From an uncultured Chitinophagaceae bacterium (GTDB lineage Bacteria; Bacteroidota; Bacteroidia; Chitinophagales; Chitinophagaceae): a stretch of 64,000 nucleotides of DNA. Under the pieces are notes generated by a model. That model searched no databases. It worked only from the letters and a program-made list of their open reading frames with translations, and was not told the origin of the DNA. Below, piece by piece: positions 18,467 to 27,341 of the stretch (position 1 is its first letter; each line of letters starts with the position of its first letter). Location: contig CALMYJ010000005.1 of assembly GCA_937873715.1 (NCBI GenBank), forward strand, positions 124,001 to 188,000. The letters are read 5' to 3'. Both the position numbers and the translations under genes were made by a program.

Positions 18467-18512
18467 TCGAAAAAATGGGTTTTTATAGACCCAAAAATAG
18501 ACCTAAAACGAA

Positions 18513-18537
18513 GAAACCCGCTACTGTAGCGGGTTTC
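18513..18537 (-). terminator. Terminator hairpin of tRNA-Asp
   Basis: An 11-bp perfect stem (18513-18523 with 18527-18537) with a 3-base loop lies 13 bases beyond the tRNA 3' end on the minus strand, followed by a T-rich stretch in that direction. Confidence 0.7.
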
Positions 18538-18550
18538 AACTTCAATCCTG

Positions 18551-18624
18551 CGGACCGGACGGGACTCGAACCCGCGACCTCCGCCGTGACAGGGCGGCAT
18601 TCTAACCAACTGAACTACCAATCC
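18551..18624 (-). tRNA. tRNA-Asp (GTC)
   Basis: A 74-base cloverleaf on the minus strand with anticodon stem CCGCC/GGCGG around loop CTGTCAC (anticodon GTC at 18588-18590), T arm GCGGG-TTCGAGT-CCCGT and discriminator G. CCA is not encoded. The acceptor stem is GGATTGG against CCGGTCC, with two adjacent U-G wobble pairs at positions 4 and 5. The 3' end faces the conjugative element, consistent with integration into the 3' part of this gene. The element may therefore have supplied the 3' half (inference). Confidence 0.93.
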
Positions 18625-18720
18625 TCATACTGCTAATATTGAACATATTTTGCAGCAATTATGTATAAAGAACTTATTTCGATTTTTTAAGCCGGGTTAC
18701 TGGTTTTTATTTTCGGAGTG

Positions 18721-18752
18721 CGAAGATAGGCGTTTCATATTTTCAACCCAAA
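18721..18752 (-). promoter_or_regulatory. Candidate promoter of tRNA-Asp
   Basis: On the minus strand TTTG (18752-18749) is followed after 20 bases by TATCTTCG (18728-18721), close to the Bacteroidetes TTTG / TANNTTTG pattern. Transcription would start about 90 bases before the tRNA. Confidence 0.4.
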
Positions 18753-18780
18753 AACTTTTATGAAAAAAAATGAAACGGTA

Positions 18781-18811
18781 ATTTTACAGCCACACTTGCT
18801 ATTTTACAGCC
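18781..18811. repeat. 11-bp direct repeat pair upstream of accA
   Basis: ATTTTACAGCC occurs at 18781-18791 and 18801-18811, exactly 20 bases apart (two helical turns) and ending 21 bases before the accA start. This is a candidate binding site for a regulator. Confidence 0.5.
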
Positions 18812-18832
18812 CGATTAACTAATTATTCCTTT

Positions 18833-19831
18833 ATGCCTGAACTAAAAAACCGTCAGTTTCTGGATTTCGAAAAACCTGTTAAAGACCTGTATGACCAGAT
18901 AGAGCAGTTGAGCGCAACTGCCGACAAAACAAAAACAGACATGAGTGGTGCCATTGCGCCACTGTACGAAAAGATTGAAGAAACCAAGAGGGCCATTACA
19001 GACAATCTTACCCCCTGGCAAAAAGTACAGTTAAGCCGTCATCCCGACAGGCCATATACCCTCAAGTACATCGATAAAATGTGTACCAACTTTGTGGAGT
19101 TGCATGGCGACAGGAATGTAAAGGATGATAAAGCCATGGTAGGAGGATTTGCTTCGCTTGATGGAGAAACCGTAATGATTATCGGACAGCAAAAGGGTAT
19201 TAATACCAAAATGCGCCAAATACGAAACTTTGGTATGGCCAATCCTGAGGGCTATCGTAAGGCACTGCGCCTGATGAAGCTGGCCGAAAAATTTAATAAA
19301 CCGATTATTACTTTAATTGACACACCCGGTGCCTATCCCGGCCTTGAGGCAGAAGAACGTGGACAGGGTGAAGCAATAGCCAGGAATATTTACGAAATGC
19401 TACGGCTTAAAGTGCCCGTTATTTGCGTTATTATAGGAGAGGGGGCAAGTGGCGGCGCCCTGGGTATTGGTGTTGGCGACCGTGTATTTATGATGGAAAA
19501 TACCTGGTACACGGTTATTTCGCCCGAAAGCTGCAGTAGTATTTTGTGGCGTAATTGGGATAACAAAGAAAAAGCTGCTGAGCAACTCAGGCTTACAGCC
19601 GATGATATGCTGCGCTTTGGTCTTGTAGATGGTGTGGTGCCCGAGCCGCTTGGAGGTGCCCACTGGGATTATAACGAAGCTGCGGCCTTGCTGAAGCAGC
19701 ACCTGTTGCCGGTAATCCGGGAGTTGAAACAAATTAGCCCCGAAGTACGGTGTGAGCAACGCATCCATAAATTTGGGAAAATGGGCTTTTGGGAAGAATT
19801 GCCCGAAACAACTGCTGACCAACAGGCTTAA
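18833..19831 (+). CDS. accA: Acetyl-CoA carboxylase, carboxyltransferase subunit alpha
   Basis: 332 residues, normal for AccA. It carries the family core, including ELHGDR, GQQKG, a TPGAYPG oxyanion-type loop, [12 protein letters not shown] and [12 protein letters not shown]. With AccD it transfers the carboxyl group from carboxybiotin to acetyl-CoA, giving malonyl-CoA for fatty acid synthesis in the cytoplasm. The N-terminus [18 protein letters not shown] is typical. No other acc gene is nearby; accB, accC and accD must lie elsewhere. It is the first chromosomal gene after the ICE junction and has an 11-bp repeat pair just upstream. Confidence 0.97.
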   Translation: MPELKNRQFLDFEKPVKDLYDQIEQLSATADKTKTDMSGAIAPLYEKIEETKRAITDNLTPWQKVQLSRHPDRPYTLKYIDKMCTNFVELHGDRNVKDDKAMVGGFASLDGETVMIIGQQKGINTKMRQIRNFGMANPEGYRKALRLMKLAEKFNKPIITLIDTPGAYPGLEAEERGQGEAIARNIYEMLRLKVPVICVIIGEGASGGALGIGVGDRVFMMENTWYTVISPESCSSILWRNWDNKEKAAEQLRLTADDMLRFGLVDGVVPEPLGGAHWDYNEAAALLKQHLLPVIRELKQISPEVRCEQRIHKFGKMGFWEELPETTADQQA

Positions 19832-19977
19832 TCCTGTATAAAATTTAGTAAACATAGTAACAGGGGCAGCAGTACAATTGCTAAGGATGAATTGAATGTT
19901 TCATGCTGCACCTCTCAGCATAATGCCTCAAAATGCTTTGTGTAAAGCAATGTTATTAAAATATAGCTGCAATCATT

Positions 19978-20006
19978 CTGCTTTATTTTTCACAAGCTTA
20001 TCTTTG
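19978..20006 (+). promoter_or_regulatory. Candidate promoter for the Gfo/Idh gene
   Basis: TATCTTTG (19999-20006) fits the Bacteroidetes -7 consensus TANNTTTG; an imperfect -33 (CTG at 19978-19980) lies 18 bases upstream. The gene starts 17 bases after the -7 box. Confidence 0.5.
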
Positions 20007-20022
20007 AAAAAAGTTAACCGCT

Positions 20023-20994
20023 ATGCTTAGAGTTGGTGTTATTGGTGTTGGCTATCTTGGAAAATTTCATGTAAGCAACTGGAGAGCAATAAGCGGCGTT
20101 GTACTGGCCGGTTTTTACGATCCTGATGATATTAACGCTACCACCGTGGTGCAGGAGTATGGTATTGAAAGATTCAATACGGTAGAGGAATTACTGGAAG
20201 CCTGCGATGCTGTTGATATTGTGGCACCTACTTCTTTTCATTATACCCTTGCTTTGGCGGCTATAAAAAAAGGCAGGCATGTGTTTGTAGAAAAACCGCT
20301 TGCCGGCAATATGGAAGAGGCAAGGGCATTGGTAAAACTGGCCAAAGAAGCCGGCATCAAATTCCAGGTAGGGCATATCGAGCGCTTTAACCCGGCATTT
20401 ATTGCTGCAAAAGCTACTACCATTAACCCGATGTTTATAGAAGTGCACCGCCTGGCACAATTTAACCCAAGAGGAACAGATGTAAGTGTCATCCTCGATT
20501 TGATGATACATGACATAGACATCATCCTGCATCTTGTAAAAAGTAATGTAAAATCAGTATCTGCCAACGGGGTGTCTGTAATGAGTGATACACCCGATAT
20601 TGCCAACGTTCGTATTGAATTTGATAATGGCTGTGTAGCCAACCTTACCAGTAGCCGGATATCTATGAAAAAAATGCGTAAAATGCGTTTATTTCAAAAA
20701 GATGCCTACATCGGGATTGATTTTTTGCAAAAGAAAACAGAGGTTATCAAACTATATACCGCCGAAGATGGCGAAGCTTTCACTTTTGATATTGAAACAA
20801 ATAACGGAACAAAAACTATTGCAATTGCCAACCCGCCTGTAGAAGAAGCCAATGCGATAAAAGCAGAGTTGGAAGCATTCTGCCATGCTATTACAAACAA
20901 TACCGAAACGCCTGTAACAGTCGTAGACGGCTACCGGGCCATGGAAGTAGCACACCTGATACTGGAAAAAATTGGCAATCGTTTTCACGAATAA
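20023..20994 (+). CDS. Gfo/Idh/MocA-family oxidoreductase
   Basis: 323 residues. The N-terminal Rossmann fold has GVIGVGYLGKFH, followed by the family motif EKPLAGNMEEA (catalytic-site Lys in EKP) at about residues 92-102 and the HDIDIILHL helix region. Members oxidise or reduce sugars or sugar nucleotides with NAD(P). Being 30 bases upstream of a polyprenyl sugar-phosphate transferase, it may make a modified sugar for surface polysaccharide (inference). The substrate cannot be told from sequence. Confidence 0.88.
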   Translation: MLRVGVIGVGYLGKFHVSNWRAISGVVLAGFYDPDDINATTVVQEYGIERFNTVEELLEACDAVDIVAPTSFHYTLALAAIKKGRHVFVEKPLAGNMEEARALVKLAKEAGIKFQVGHIERFNPAFIAAKATTINPMFIEVHRLAQFNPRGTDVSVILDLMIHDIDIILHLVKSNVKSVSANGVSVMSDTPDIANVRIEFDNGCVANLTSSRISMKKMRKMRLFQKDAYIGIDFLQKKTEVIKLYTAEDGEAFTFDIETNNGTKTIAIANPPVEEANAIKAELEAFCHAITNNTETPVTVVDGYRAMEVAHLILEKIGNRFHE

Positions 20995-21024
20995 AACATC
21001 TTTATACAGTAACCTCCTTTTGTT

Positions 21025-22422
21025 TTGAATCAGCCACGGGTAAATATAAAATGGTATGTGTTGGGCGATTTAGCAGCTTCCATATTTACCTGGATATTAT
21101 TTTATTACCTCCGTACATTTTTATACGATGCTCCCTTTACAGTACCGCCTGGTTTTTATCTTGGGGCAATCCTGTATGTATCCGGCTGGATGAGCTTGCA
21201 CTTACTGAGTGGTGCTTATGAAGATATTTACCACAAAACAGCTATTACAGAAACCCTGCGTACGTTTTTTATTTCGCTGTTAGGCTGCTTTGGCCTGCTC
21301 TTCTTTTTTATTCTTAAAAACCCACAGTCCAATAATAATAATTATTACCAGGAGTTTTTTGCCCTGCTTATCCCTGTTTTTATTACTACACTAATACTTC
21401 GCTTAATACTTCAGCGCATAGCCCGTTCGCAACTGGATAGCGGTAAGGTATTTTTTAATGTACTGCTGGTGGGATCCGGTAAAAATGCCACCCAGTTTTA
21501 CGAAGCATTCACCAGGAATAACGAAACCTCGGGATATGCAATCCGTAGTTTTTTAAATACAAATGGCAACAGCGATCTGCAACTGCCCAGCGATATCAAT
21601 ACTTATCAAAATCTATCGGATATCAACAATATTATTGATGCAGATGGTATCGAAGAAGTAATTATTGCTGTAGAAAAAAAGGAGAGGGATATGCTTACCC
21701 GTATCCTGCAGCAACTTAGCGATAAGGATGTTAATATAAAACTTACCCCCGATGCGGTAGATATCATTACCGGCGCTGTGCAAACCACTAATGTAATGGG
21801 AGTGCCGCTGATAGATGTACACAGCGGCCAGTTGGCACCCTGGCAAAAAAATATTAAGCGCCTAGTTGATATTGTACTATCGGTATTGGCTATGCTCTTA
21901 CTGCTGCCACTGCTGCTGTACACTGCCATACGCACCAGGCTTTCATCCAGGGGCAGTATACTGTATGCCCAGGAGCGGATAGGCTATAAAGGGATACCTT
22001 TTACCATTTATAAGTTCAGGAGTATGGTAAAAGATGCTGAGCTAAATGGCCCGATGCTCAGCAGTGCCAACGATCCACGCATTACCAAGTGGGGTAAAGT
22101 GATGCGTAAATGGAGGCTGGATGAATTGCCCCAGTTGTGGAATATTATTAAAGGCGAAATGAGCCTGGTGGGACCAAGACCAGAGAGAAAATTTTATGTA
22201 GACCAGATATTGCTGCGGCACCCGGAATACAAATACCTGTTTAAAGTAAAGCCGGGCCTCACAAGCTGGGGCATGGTAAAGTTTGGCTACGCCTCCTCGG
22301 TGGATGAAATGATACAGCGTATGACTTACGACCTGATGTATGTAGAAAATGTATCGCTGGTGCTCGACCTCAGGATAATGATACTTACTGTACTAATAAT
22401 TATGAAAGGCGAAGGAAAATAA
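21025..22422 (+). CDS. Polyprenyl-phosphate sugar phosphotransferase (WcaJ/WbaP type)
   Basis: 465 residues. About five N-terminal hydrophobic segments and a Rossmann-like middle domain precede a C-terminal bacterial sugar transferase domain beginning KRLVDIVLSVLAMLLLLPLL. It contains IYKFRSMV, the DELPQLWNIIKGEMSLVGPRP signature and a closing KPGLTSWG segment. Enzymes of this class move a hexose-1-phosphate from a nucleotide sugar to undecaprenyl phosphate, the first step of exopolysaccharide or O-antigen assembly, at the inner membrane. The start is TTG at 21025; no ATG gives the full first helix. No other glycosyltransferase lies nearby. Confidence 0.92.
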   Translation: MNQPRVNIKWYVLGDLAASIFTWILFYYLRTFLYDAPFTVPPGFYLGAILYVSGWMSLHLLSGAYEDIYHKTAITETLRTFFISLLGCFGLLFFFILKNPQSNNNNYYQEFFALLIPVFITTLILRLILQRIARSQLDSGKVFFNVLLVGSGKNATQFYEAFTRNNETSGYAIRSFLNTNGNSDLQLPSDINTYQNLSDINNIIDADGIEEVIIAVEKKERDMLTRILQQLSDKDVNIKLTPDAVDIITGAVQTTNVMGVPLIDVHSGQLAPWQKNIKRLVDIVLSVLAMLLLLPLLLYTAIRTRLSSRGSILYAQERIGYKGIPFTIYKFRSMVKDAELNGPMLSSANDPRITKWGKVMRKWRLDELPQLWNIIKGEMSLVGPRPERKFYVDQILLRHPEYKYLFKVKPGLTSWGMVKFGYASSVDEMIQRMTYDLMYVENVSLVLDLRIMILTVLIIMKGEGK

Positions 22423-22447
22423 ATGCATACCCGGTAAATTACACTAC

Positions 22448-25189
22448 ATGCTTATAAGGCTTATTTTAATCATACTTTTTTTTCAGTTTGCACTGGCACT
22501 ACAGGCACAACAGGCCTACTGGCAGCAACAGGCCGATTGCAATATTGATGTAACCCTGGATGATAAAGCGCATACGCTTGATGGTTATATCCGAATCACT
22601 TATCACAATAACGCCCCGGATACGCTGCATTATATCTGGTTTCACCTTTGGCCCAATGCGTATAAAAATGACCGTACAGCTTTTTGCGACCAGATGCTGG
22701 GTAACGGCAATACCGATTTTTATTTTAGCGATAATGATAGGAGGGGCTACATCAACCGGCTCGATTTTAAGGTAAACGGTGCCGTAGTGCGGATGGAAGA
22801 CCATCCCCAGCACCAGGATATCATCAAAATTATTTTGCAAAAACCCCTGATGCCCGGCGCCAACTGCATCATCGAAACCCCTTTTCACGTACAATTACCC
22901 CATAATTTTTCAAGGGGAGGGCATCAAAAACAGGCATATCAAATTACACAATGGTACCCCAAGCCTGCAGTATATGATGCTAAAGGCTGGCACCCTATGC
23001 CTTACCTTGACCAGGGAGAGTTTTACAGCGAATTTGGCAATTATACCGTGGAGATAACTGTTCCTAAAGCGTATATAGTAGCTGCAGCCGGCGAAAAACT
23101 GGGTGAGCATTCAACTGCCACCACCACTACATTGCAGTACAGCTTAAAGCAGGCGCATGATTTTGCCTGGTTTGCCGATAAAACATTTACGGTGCAGGAA
23201 GATACCATAACGCTACCCTCAGGCAGGGTTATTAAAACATTTGTGTATACCCTGCCCTTTGGAAAAAAAGAAAATATTTGGAAAGATGCCTTGAAGTACA
23301 CCCGGCAATCGGTACTGGCACGGAGTAAATGGCTGGGCGAATATCCTTACCCAACTGTATCGGTAGTACAGGCAGCGCTGGATTATACCGGCGGTATGGA
23401 ATATCCAACCATAACGGTAATAGCTGGCCCAAAATCGGCTCATGCCCTCGAGGCTGTTATAGAGCATGAGGTAGGGCACAACTGGCTGTATGGTATACTG
23501 GCATCAAATGAAAGAGATTATCCCTGGATGGACGAAGGGATGAACAGCTTTTATACTGCCAGGTATAAAAAGGAGGCAGCGTTAACCCTGGCGCCTGCTC
23601 CGCCCCGTGGTTTTATTGCCAGCCGTATGCCACTAGATAAGAAGGGATTTGCACTGCATCATGCCATAGTTTCAAAAACCGATCAGCCCATTGAAACCGC
23701 TTCAGAAAAATTATCGGTACTCAATTATGGCAATATTGCCTATCAAAAAGGCATGTATTGGATGGCGTATGCAGAGTCGGTTTTGGGCAGGCGTATGTTC
23801 GATACCGTTATGCAGACCTATTACCATCGCTGGAAGTTTAAACATCCTTCGCCCGAAGATTTTAAAAAAGTAGTGGAAGAAGTTAGCGGCAGTAATGCTG
23901 ATACGCTATTTAACCTTCTTTCACAAAAGGGCCCAATACCCGGTATGTATGACAGGCATAATACTAAGTTCACCTCCTTTTTTAGCTTTAAAGAAACCGA
24001 CAAGTACAAATATATTTTTGCAGCCCCTGTTGCAGGCTTTAATTATTATGATAAACTGATGCTTGGCCTGGCACTGCATAATTATACCCTGCCCGAAGAA
24101 AAATTACAATTTGCACTGGCCCCGATGTACGCTGCAGGCAGTAAGCAGTTGAATGGTATTGGCAGGATAAGTTATACCTGGCTGCCCGGCAATGATGGCG
24201 CAAGGCTGCAACTGGCACTGGCAGCGTCCACCTTTAGCCGTAATGATTTTGTTGATTCTTCCGGAAAAAAAACAGCCCTGCGTTTTAGTAAAATTGCACC
24301 TGCCTTAAGATATGTGTTTGCCAATAAACATCCCCGTAGCACCCTGCATCGGTATATACAATGGAAAACTTTTTTTATCAGTGAACAGGGGCTAAGGTTT
24401 ACAAGAGATACCATCGGGCAAAAAGATGTAATCACCTATCCATTCTTCAGCAGGTATGTGAACGAGTTGCAGTTAGTATGGGAGAACAACAGGGCTTTAT
24501 ATCCCTATAGCATGCAACTGCAGGCCAACCAGGGCAGCGATTTTGTAAGATTAGCATTTACCGGCAATTACTTTTTTAACTATGCCGGTGGTGGTGGTTT
24601 TAATGTGCGTTTTTTTGCTGGTAAGTTTTTGTACCTGGGTGCAAAAACCATACGCAAGCAGGTGGCTACTGCTATGTATCACCTCAATATGTCCGGGCCT
24701 GTAGGCGATGAAGATTTTACCTACAGTAATTATTTTATTGGGCGCAATGAGTTTGAAGGCCTGGCATCGCAGCAGGTGATTGAAAGAGATGGTTTTTTTA
24801 AAGTAAAAACCGACCTGCTCAGCAATAAAGCCGGTAAAACAGATAACTGGCTGATGGCTGTAAACTTTACAACTGATGTGCCCGACAGGCTCAATCCGCT
24901 GAGGGTATTGCCATTTAAGATGCCGCTAAAAGTTTTTCTTGATGCCGGCACTTATGCTGAAGCCTGGCAAAAAGATGCACCTACCGGCAAGCTGCTGTAC
25001 GATGCAGGCTTACAGGTATCACTGTTCAGGAATATTGTAAATGTGTATGTGCCTTTATTTTACAGCGAAGTGTATCGCTCCTATATCAACTCCATCATTG
25101 TTGATAAACGTTTCTTGCGTAAAATCTCCTTTAGTATAGATATACAAAAAATTACTGCTAAAAAACTCTTTCCCCAACTGGTATATTAA
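22448..25189 (+). CDS. M1-family metallopeptidase (secreted)
   Basis: 913 residues with a signal peptide ending near LALQAQ. The zinc site is complete: H340-E-V-G-H344 and Glu363 in WMDEGMN, 18 residues after the second His. The upstream GGMEYPT loop is the exopeptidase signature of the M1 family. A long C-terminal region (about 500-913) looks beta-rich. It probably cleaves N-terminal residues from peptides in the periplasm or at the cell surface. It lies 25 bases after the sugar transferase and one base before the next gene, so it is in one operon with them. Confidence 0.92.
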   Translation: MLIRLILIILFFQFALALQAQQAYWQQQADCNIDVTLDDKAHTLDGYIRITYHNNAPDTLHYIWFHLWPNAYKNDRTAFCDQMLGNGNTDFYFSDNDRRGYINRLDFKVNGAVVRMEDHPQHQDIIKIILQKPLMPGANCIIETPFHVQLPHNFSRGGHQKQAYQITQWYPKPAVYDAKGWHPMPYLDQGEFYSEFGNYTVEITVPKAYIVAAAGEKLGEHSTATTTTLQYSLKQAHDFAWFADKTFTVQEDTITLPSGRVIKTFVYTLPFGKKENIWKDALKYTRQSVLARSKWLGEYPYPTVSVVQAALDYTGGMEYPTITVIAGPKSAHALEAVIEHEVGHNWLYGILASNERDYPWMDEGMNSFYTARYKKEAALTLAPAPPRGFIASRMPLDKKGFALHHAIVSKTDQPIETASEKLSVLNYGNIAYQKGMYWMAYAESVLGRRMFDTVMQTYYHRWKFKHPSPEDFKKVVEEVSGSNADTLFNLLSQKGPIPGMYDRHNTKFTSFFSFKETDKYKYIFAAPVAGFNYYDKLMLGLALHNYTLPEEKLQFALAPMYAAGSKQLNGIGRISYTWLPGNDGARLQLALAASTFSRNDFVDSSGKKTALRFSKIAPALRYVFANKHPRSTLHRYIQWKTFFISEQGLRFTRDTIGQKDVITYPFFSRYVNELQLVWENNRALYPYSMQLQANQGSDFVRLAFTGNYFFNYAGGGGFNVRFFAGKFLYLGAKTIRKQVATAMYHLNMSGPVGDEDFTYSNYFIGRNEFEGLASQQVIERDGFFKVKTDLLSNKAGKTDNWLMAVNFTTDVPDRLNPLRVLPFKMPLKVFLDAGTYAEAWQKDAPTGKLLYDAGLQVSLFRNIVNVYVPLFYSEVYRSYINSIIVDKRFLRKISFSIDIQKITAKKLFPQLVY

Positions 25190-25190
25190 T

Positions 25191-26102
25191 ATGCAGGTGC
25201 AATATGTTCCATACCAGCACATCGATAAGCAAAAATGGGATACGTGTATTTCGCATGCCGGTAACCGGCTGATTTATGCCTTTTCGTTTTACCTGGATGC
25301 CATGGCCCGGCACTGGGATGCACTTGTACTCAACGATTACGAGTACGTAATGCCGTTAGTTTGTAATAAAAAATACGGGATATGGTATTTGTATCAACCA
25401 CCGCTAACGGCATCGCTGGGTGTATTTGGTAAAGTGCTAAGCCCCGGGGTTGTACAGCAATTTTTGTCTGGCATTCCTGCCAGGTACAGGTATGCGGATA
25501 TTTATCTCAATTATGCCAACCACTATGCTGTGCCGGGCTTTGCATTGTATACCAGAACAAATTATGTATTGAACCTGCAGCAGCCTTACGAAGTGCTGTA
25601 CAGCAATTACCGGGAAAACATCAGGCGTAATATTAAAAAGTGCATACAGATGAATTGTACGGTGCAAAAAGATATTGCGCCGGCTGCAGTGATTGCACTC
25701 GCCAGGGAACAGTTGAACAAAATCACCACACTTACAGGTGCCGACTACAACAATTTTGAGCAGCTATATCATCTGCTGCATAGCCAAGATAAAGCAATCA
25801 CCTACGGTGTATTTGGCGCCAGTGGCCAGTTATTGGCTTCCTGCATTTTTTTTATGGATGGGGGCCGTGCCTATTATATGCTGGTAGGCAACCATCCTGA
25901 TGGTAAAACCATCGGCGCATCGCATACGGTAATTGATGCTTTTATTAAAGACTATGCCGGGCAAAATATGCTGCTCGATTTTGAAGGTAGCGATATCCGT
26001 AACCTTGCTTTTTTTTACAGCAGCTTTGGTGCTGTACAGGAAATATATCCCGGGCTTAAAATGAACCGGCTGCCCGGCTGGCTGCGCTGGTTAAAAAAAT
26101 AA
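25191..26102 (+). CDS. FemAB/GNAT-like acyltransferase
   Basis: 303 residues. The C-terminal half shows a GNAT-type fold of the FemAB/peptidoglycan-bridge kind: YSNYRENIRRNIKK, then a core with GVFGASGQLLASCIFF and YYMLVGNHPDG, and a closing DFEGSDIRNLAFFYSSFGA segment. Such proteins acylate peptidoglycan precursors or surface sugars. The start is one base after the M1 peptidase stop. The acceptor is unknown; the neighbouring sugar-transferase gene makes a surface-glycan role plausible. Confidence 0.78.
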   Translation: MQVQYVPYQHIDKQKWDTCISHAGNRLIYAFSFYLDAMARHWDALVLNDYEYVMPLVCNKKYGIWYLYQPPLTASLGVFGKVLSPGVVQQFLSGIPARYRYADIYLNYANHYAVPGFALYTRTNYVLNLQQPYEVLYSNYRENIRRNIKKCIQMNCTVQKDIAPAAVIALAREQLNKITTLTGADYNNFEQLYHLLHSQDKAITYGVFGASGQLLASCIFFMDGGRAYYMLVGNHPDGKTIGASHTVIDAFIKDYAGQNMLLDFEGSDIRNLAFFYSSFGAVQEIYPGLKMNRLPGWLRWLKK

Positions 26103-26153
26103 TCCCGCCACACCACGCCTCTTTCACTGTGTAGTGTATTAACTTTTTATTAC

Positions 26154-26176
26154 GGGTGAAATCACCCTTGCATGCA
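26154..26176 (+). other. Inverted repeat and adjoining palindrome in the leader of the 26229 gene
   Basis: GGGTGAAATCACCC (26154-26167) is a perfect inverted repeat immediately followed by TGCATGCA (26169-26176) and a second GGGT. The CACCC arm could pair with either GGGT. There is no T run. It lies about 55 bases before the gene. Confidence 0.3.
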
Positions 26177-26228
26177 GGGTTGGCTGGCTGTATTTTGTTT
26201 CATTATTCACCACTCAAAAACCAGCCAC

Positions 26229-27308
26229 ATGCGTATTGCCACTTTTAATGCCGAAAATCTTTTTACCCGTGCCAAAGTGCTCAACTTTACCAATAATGCC
26301 GACGGGGATGTACTGCTTAATAAAATTGCAGAACTGCAGGGCGAACTTAAAAAGCCTGTGTATGATAAACCCCAAATCCTGGCCTTGTACAATGCACTTA
26401 AGGAGTACATAGAAATTGCAGAAGAAAGGGGAAAGTTATTTAAGCGGCAGGGCTTTGCCATTAAGGGAATAGCTGCCAATGGGGTAAACGACTGGGATGG
26501 TACCATCGTTTTTAAAAGAGAAAAGTTTACCGAAACAACAAGGATTAATACAGCCCGTGTAATTAAAGATTTAAAGGCCGATGTACAATGCCTGGTAGAA
26601 GTAGAAGACAGGCATGTAATTGATAATTTCAACAGTGATATGCTCGGCAATAAAAAATTTCCTTACAACATACTGATTGACGGCAACGACCCCAGGGGTA
26701 TTGATGTAGGGTTGTTATCAAGGTATCCTATAAACAATATCTGCACCCATATTTTTGATAAAGAAAAGCCCTCCAGCCGTAGTTTTATTTTTAGCAGGGA
26801 TTGCCTGGAAGTGGCACTCCAGTTGCCCGGTGGCCAATTGCTCCATGTGCTGAGCAATCATTTTAAAAGTAAAGGCTACAGCACATCACCGGCTGCATCT
26901 GATGGCAGGCGAAAGTTACAGGCCGAAAGGGTGAGGGATATCCTTAAGGAAAAGTATGATTTGAAAAAAGACCTGGTAGCCGTACTTGGCGATTTTAATG
27001 ATACACCAGGCAGCGCCCCATTAAAACCTTTATTGAATATGCCCGATTTGAAAGATGTGCTGCAACTGCAGTTTGGCAACGATATCAATAAAACCTACAC
27101 TTATTTTTTTAAAAAGAAAATACAAATTGATTTTATACTGGTGAGTGCCCCCCTGCAGGCTGCATTTGCCGGTGCTGGTGTGGAGCGCCGGGGTATGTTT
27201 GATATCAATACACTTAGTAACGGCGCTGAAACCCGGTACGATACTGTAACCTCAAAAGCAAATGCAGCATCAGATCATGCCGGGGTGTGGGCAGATTTTA
27301 CTATTTAA
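26229..27308 (+). CDS. Endonuclease/exonuclease/phosphatase family protein
   Basis: 359 residues from the ATG at 26229; an upstream extension exists but is unlike the family. Motifs of the EEP fold are visible: RIATFNAENLF at the start, the metal-binding VEVEDR segment, GIDVGLLSRYP, LSNHFKSK, GDFNDTPGSAPL and a terminal SDHAGVWADF with the catalytic His. The substrate could be nucleic acid or a phosphoester; nothing decides it. There is no signal peptide from this start. It is convergent with trmH. Confidence 0.88.
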   Translation: MRIATFNAENLFTRAKVLNFTNNADGDVLLNKIAELQGELKKPVYDKPQILALYNALKEYIEIAEERGKLFKRQGFAIKGIAANGVNDWDGTIVFKREKFTETTRINTARVIKDLKADVQCLVEVEDRHVIDNFNSDMLGNKKFPYNILIDGNDPRGIDVGLLSRYPINNICTHIFDKEKPSSRSFIFSRDCLEVALQLPGGQLLHVLSNHFKSKGYSTSPAASDGRRKLQAERVRDILKEKYDLKKDLVAVLGDFNDTPGSAPLKPLLNMPDLKDVLQLQFGNDINKTYTYFFKKKIQIDFILVSAPLQAAFAGAGVERRGMFDINTLSNGAETRYDTVTSKANAASDHAGVWADFTI

Positions 27309-27341
27309 CCTTAAAAAATACCGGTAATTTTTTAGCTGTCG

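Larger units (their letters stand above)
18322..18832. other. Right end of the ICE, tRNA-Asp and accA leader (no protein gene)
   Basis: This stretch holds, in order: the transfer-operon terminator, three tandem 10-bp repeats, the tRNA-Asp terminator hairpin, the tRNA-Asp gene on the minus strand, its promoter, and a pair of 11-bp direct repeats ahead of accA. Apparent open frames here are tRNA shadows. No integrase gene is present. Confidence 0.8.

Noticed and set aside
1..18550. Integrase gene or insertion sequence within the element
   Set aside because: No tyrosine or serine recombinase or transposase motifs were found in any frame; the integrase must be outside the window.
18412..18621. 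Minus-strand frame resembling a small protein
   Set aside because: It is the read-through of the tRNA-Asp gene and its terminator; the typical peptide-like pattern comes from tRNA bases.
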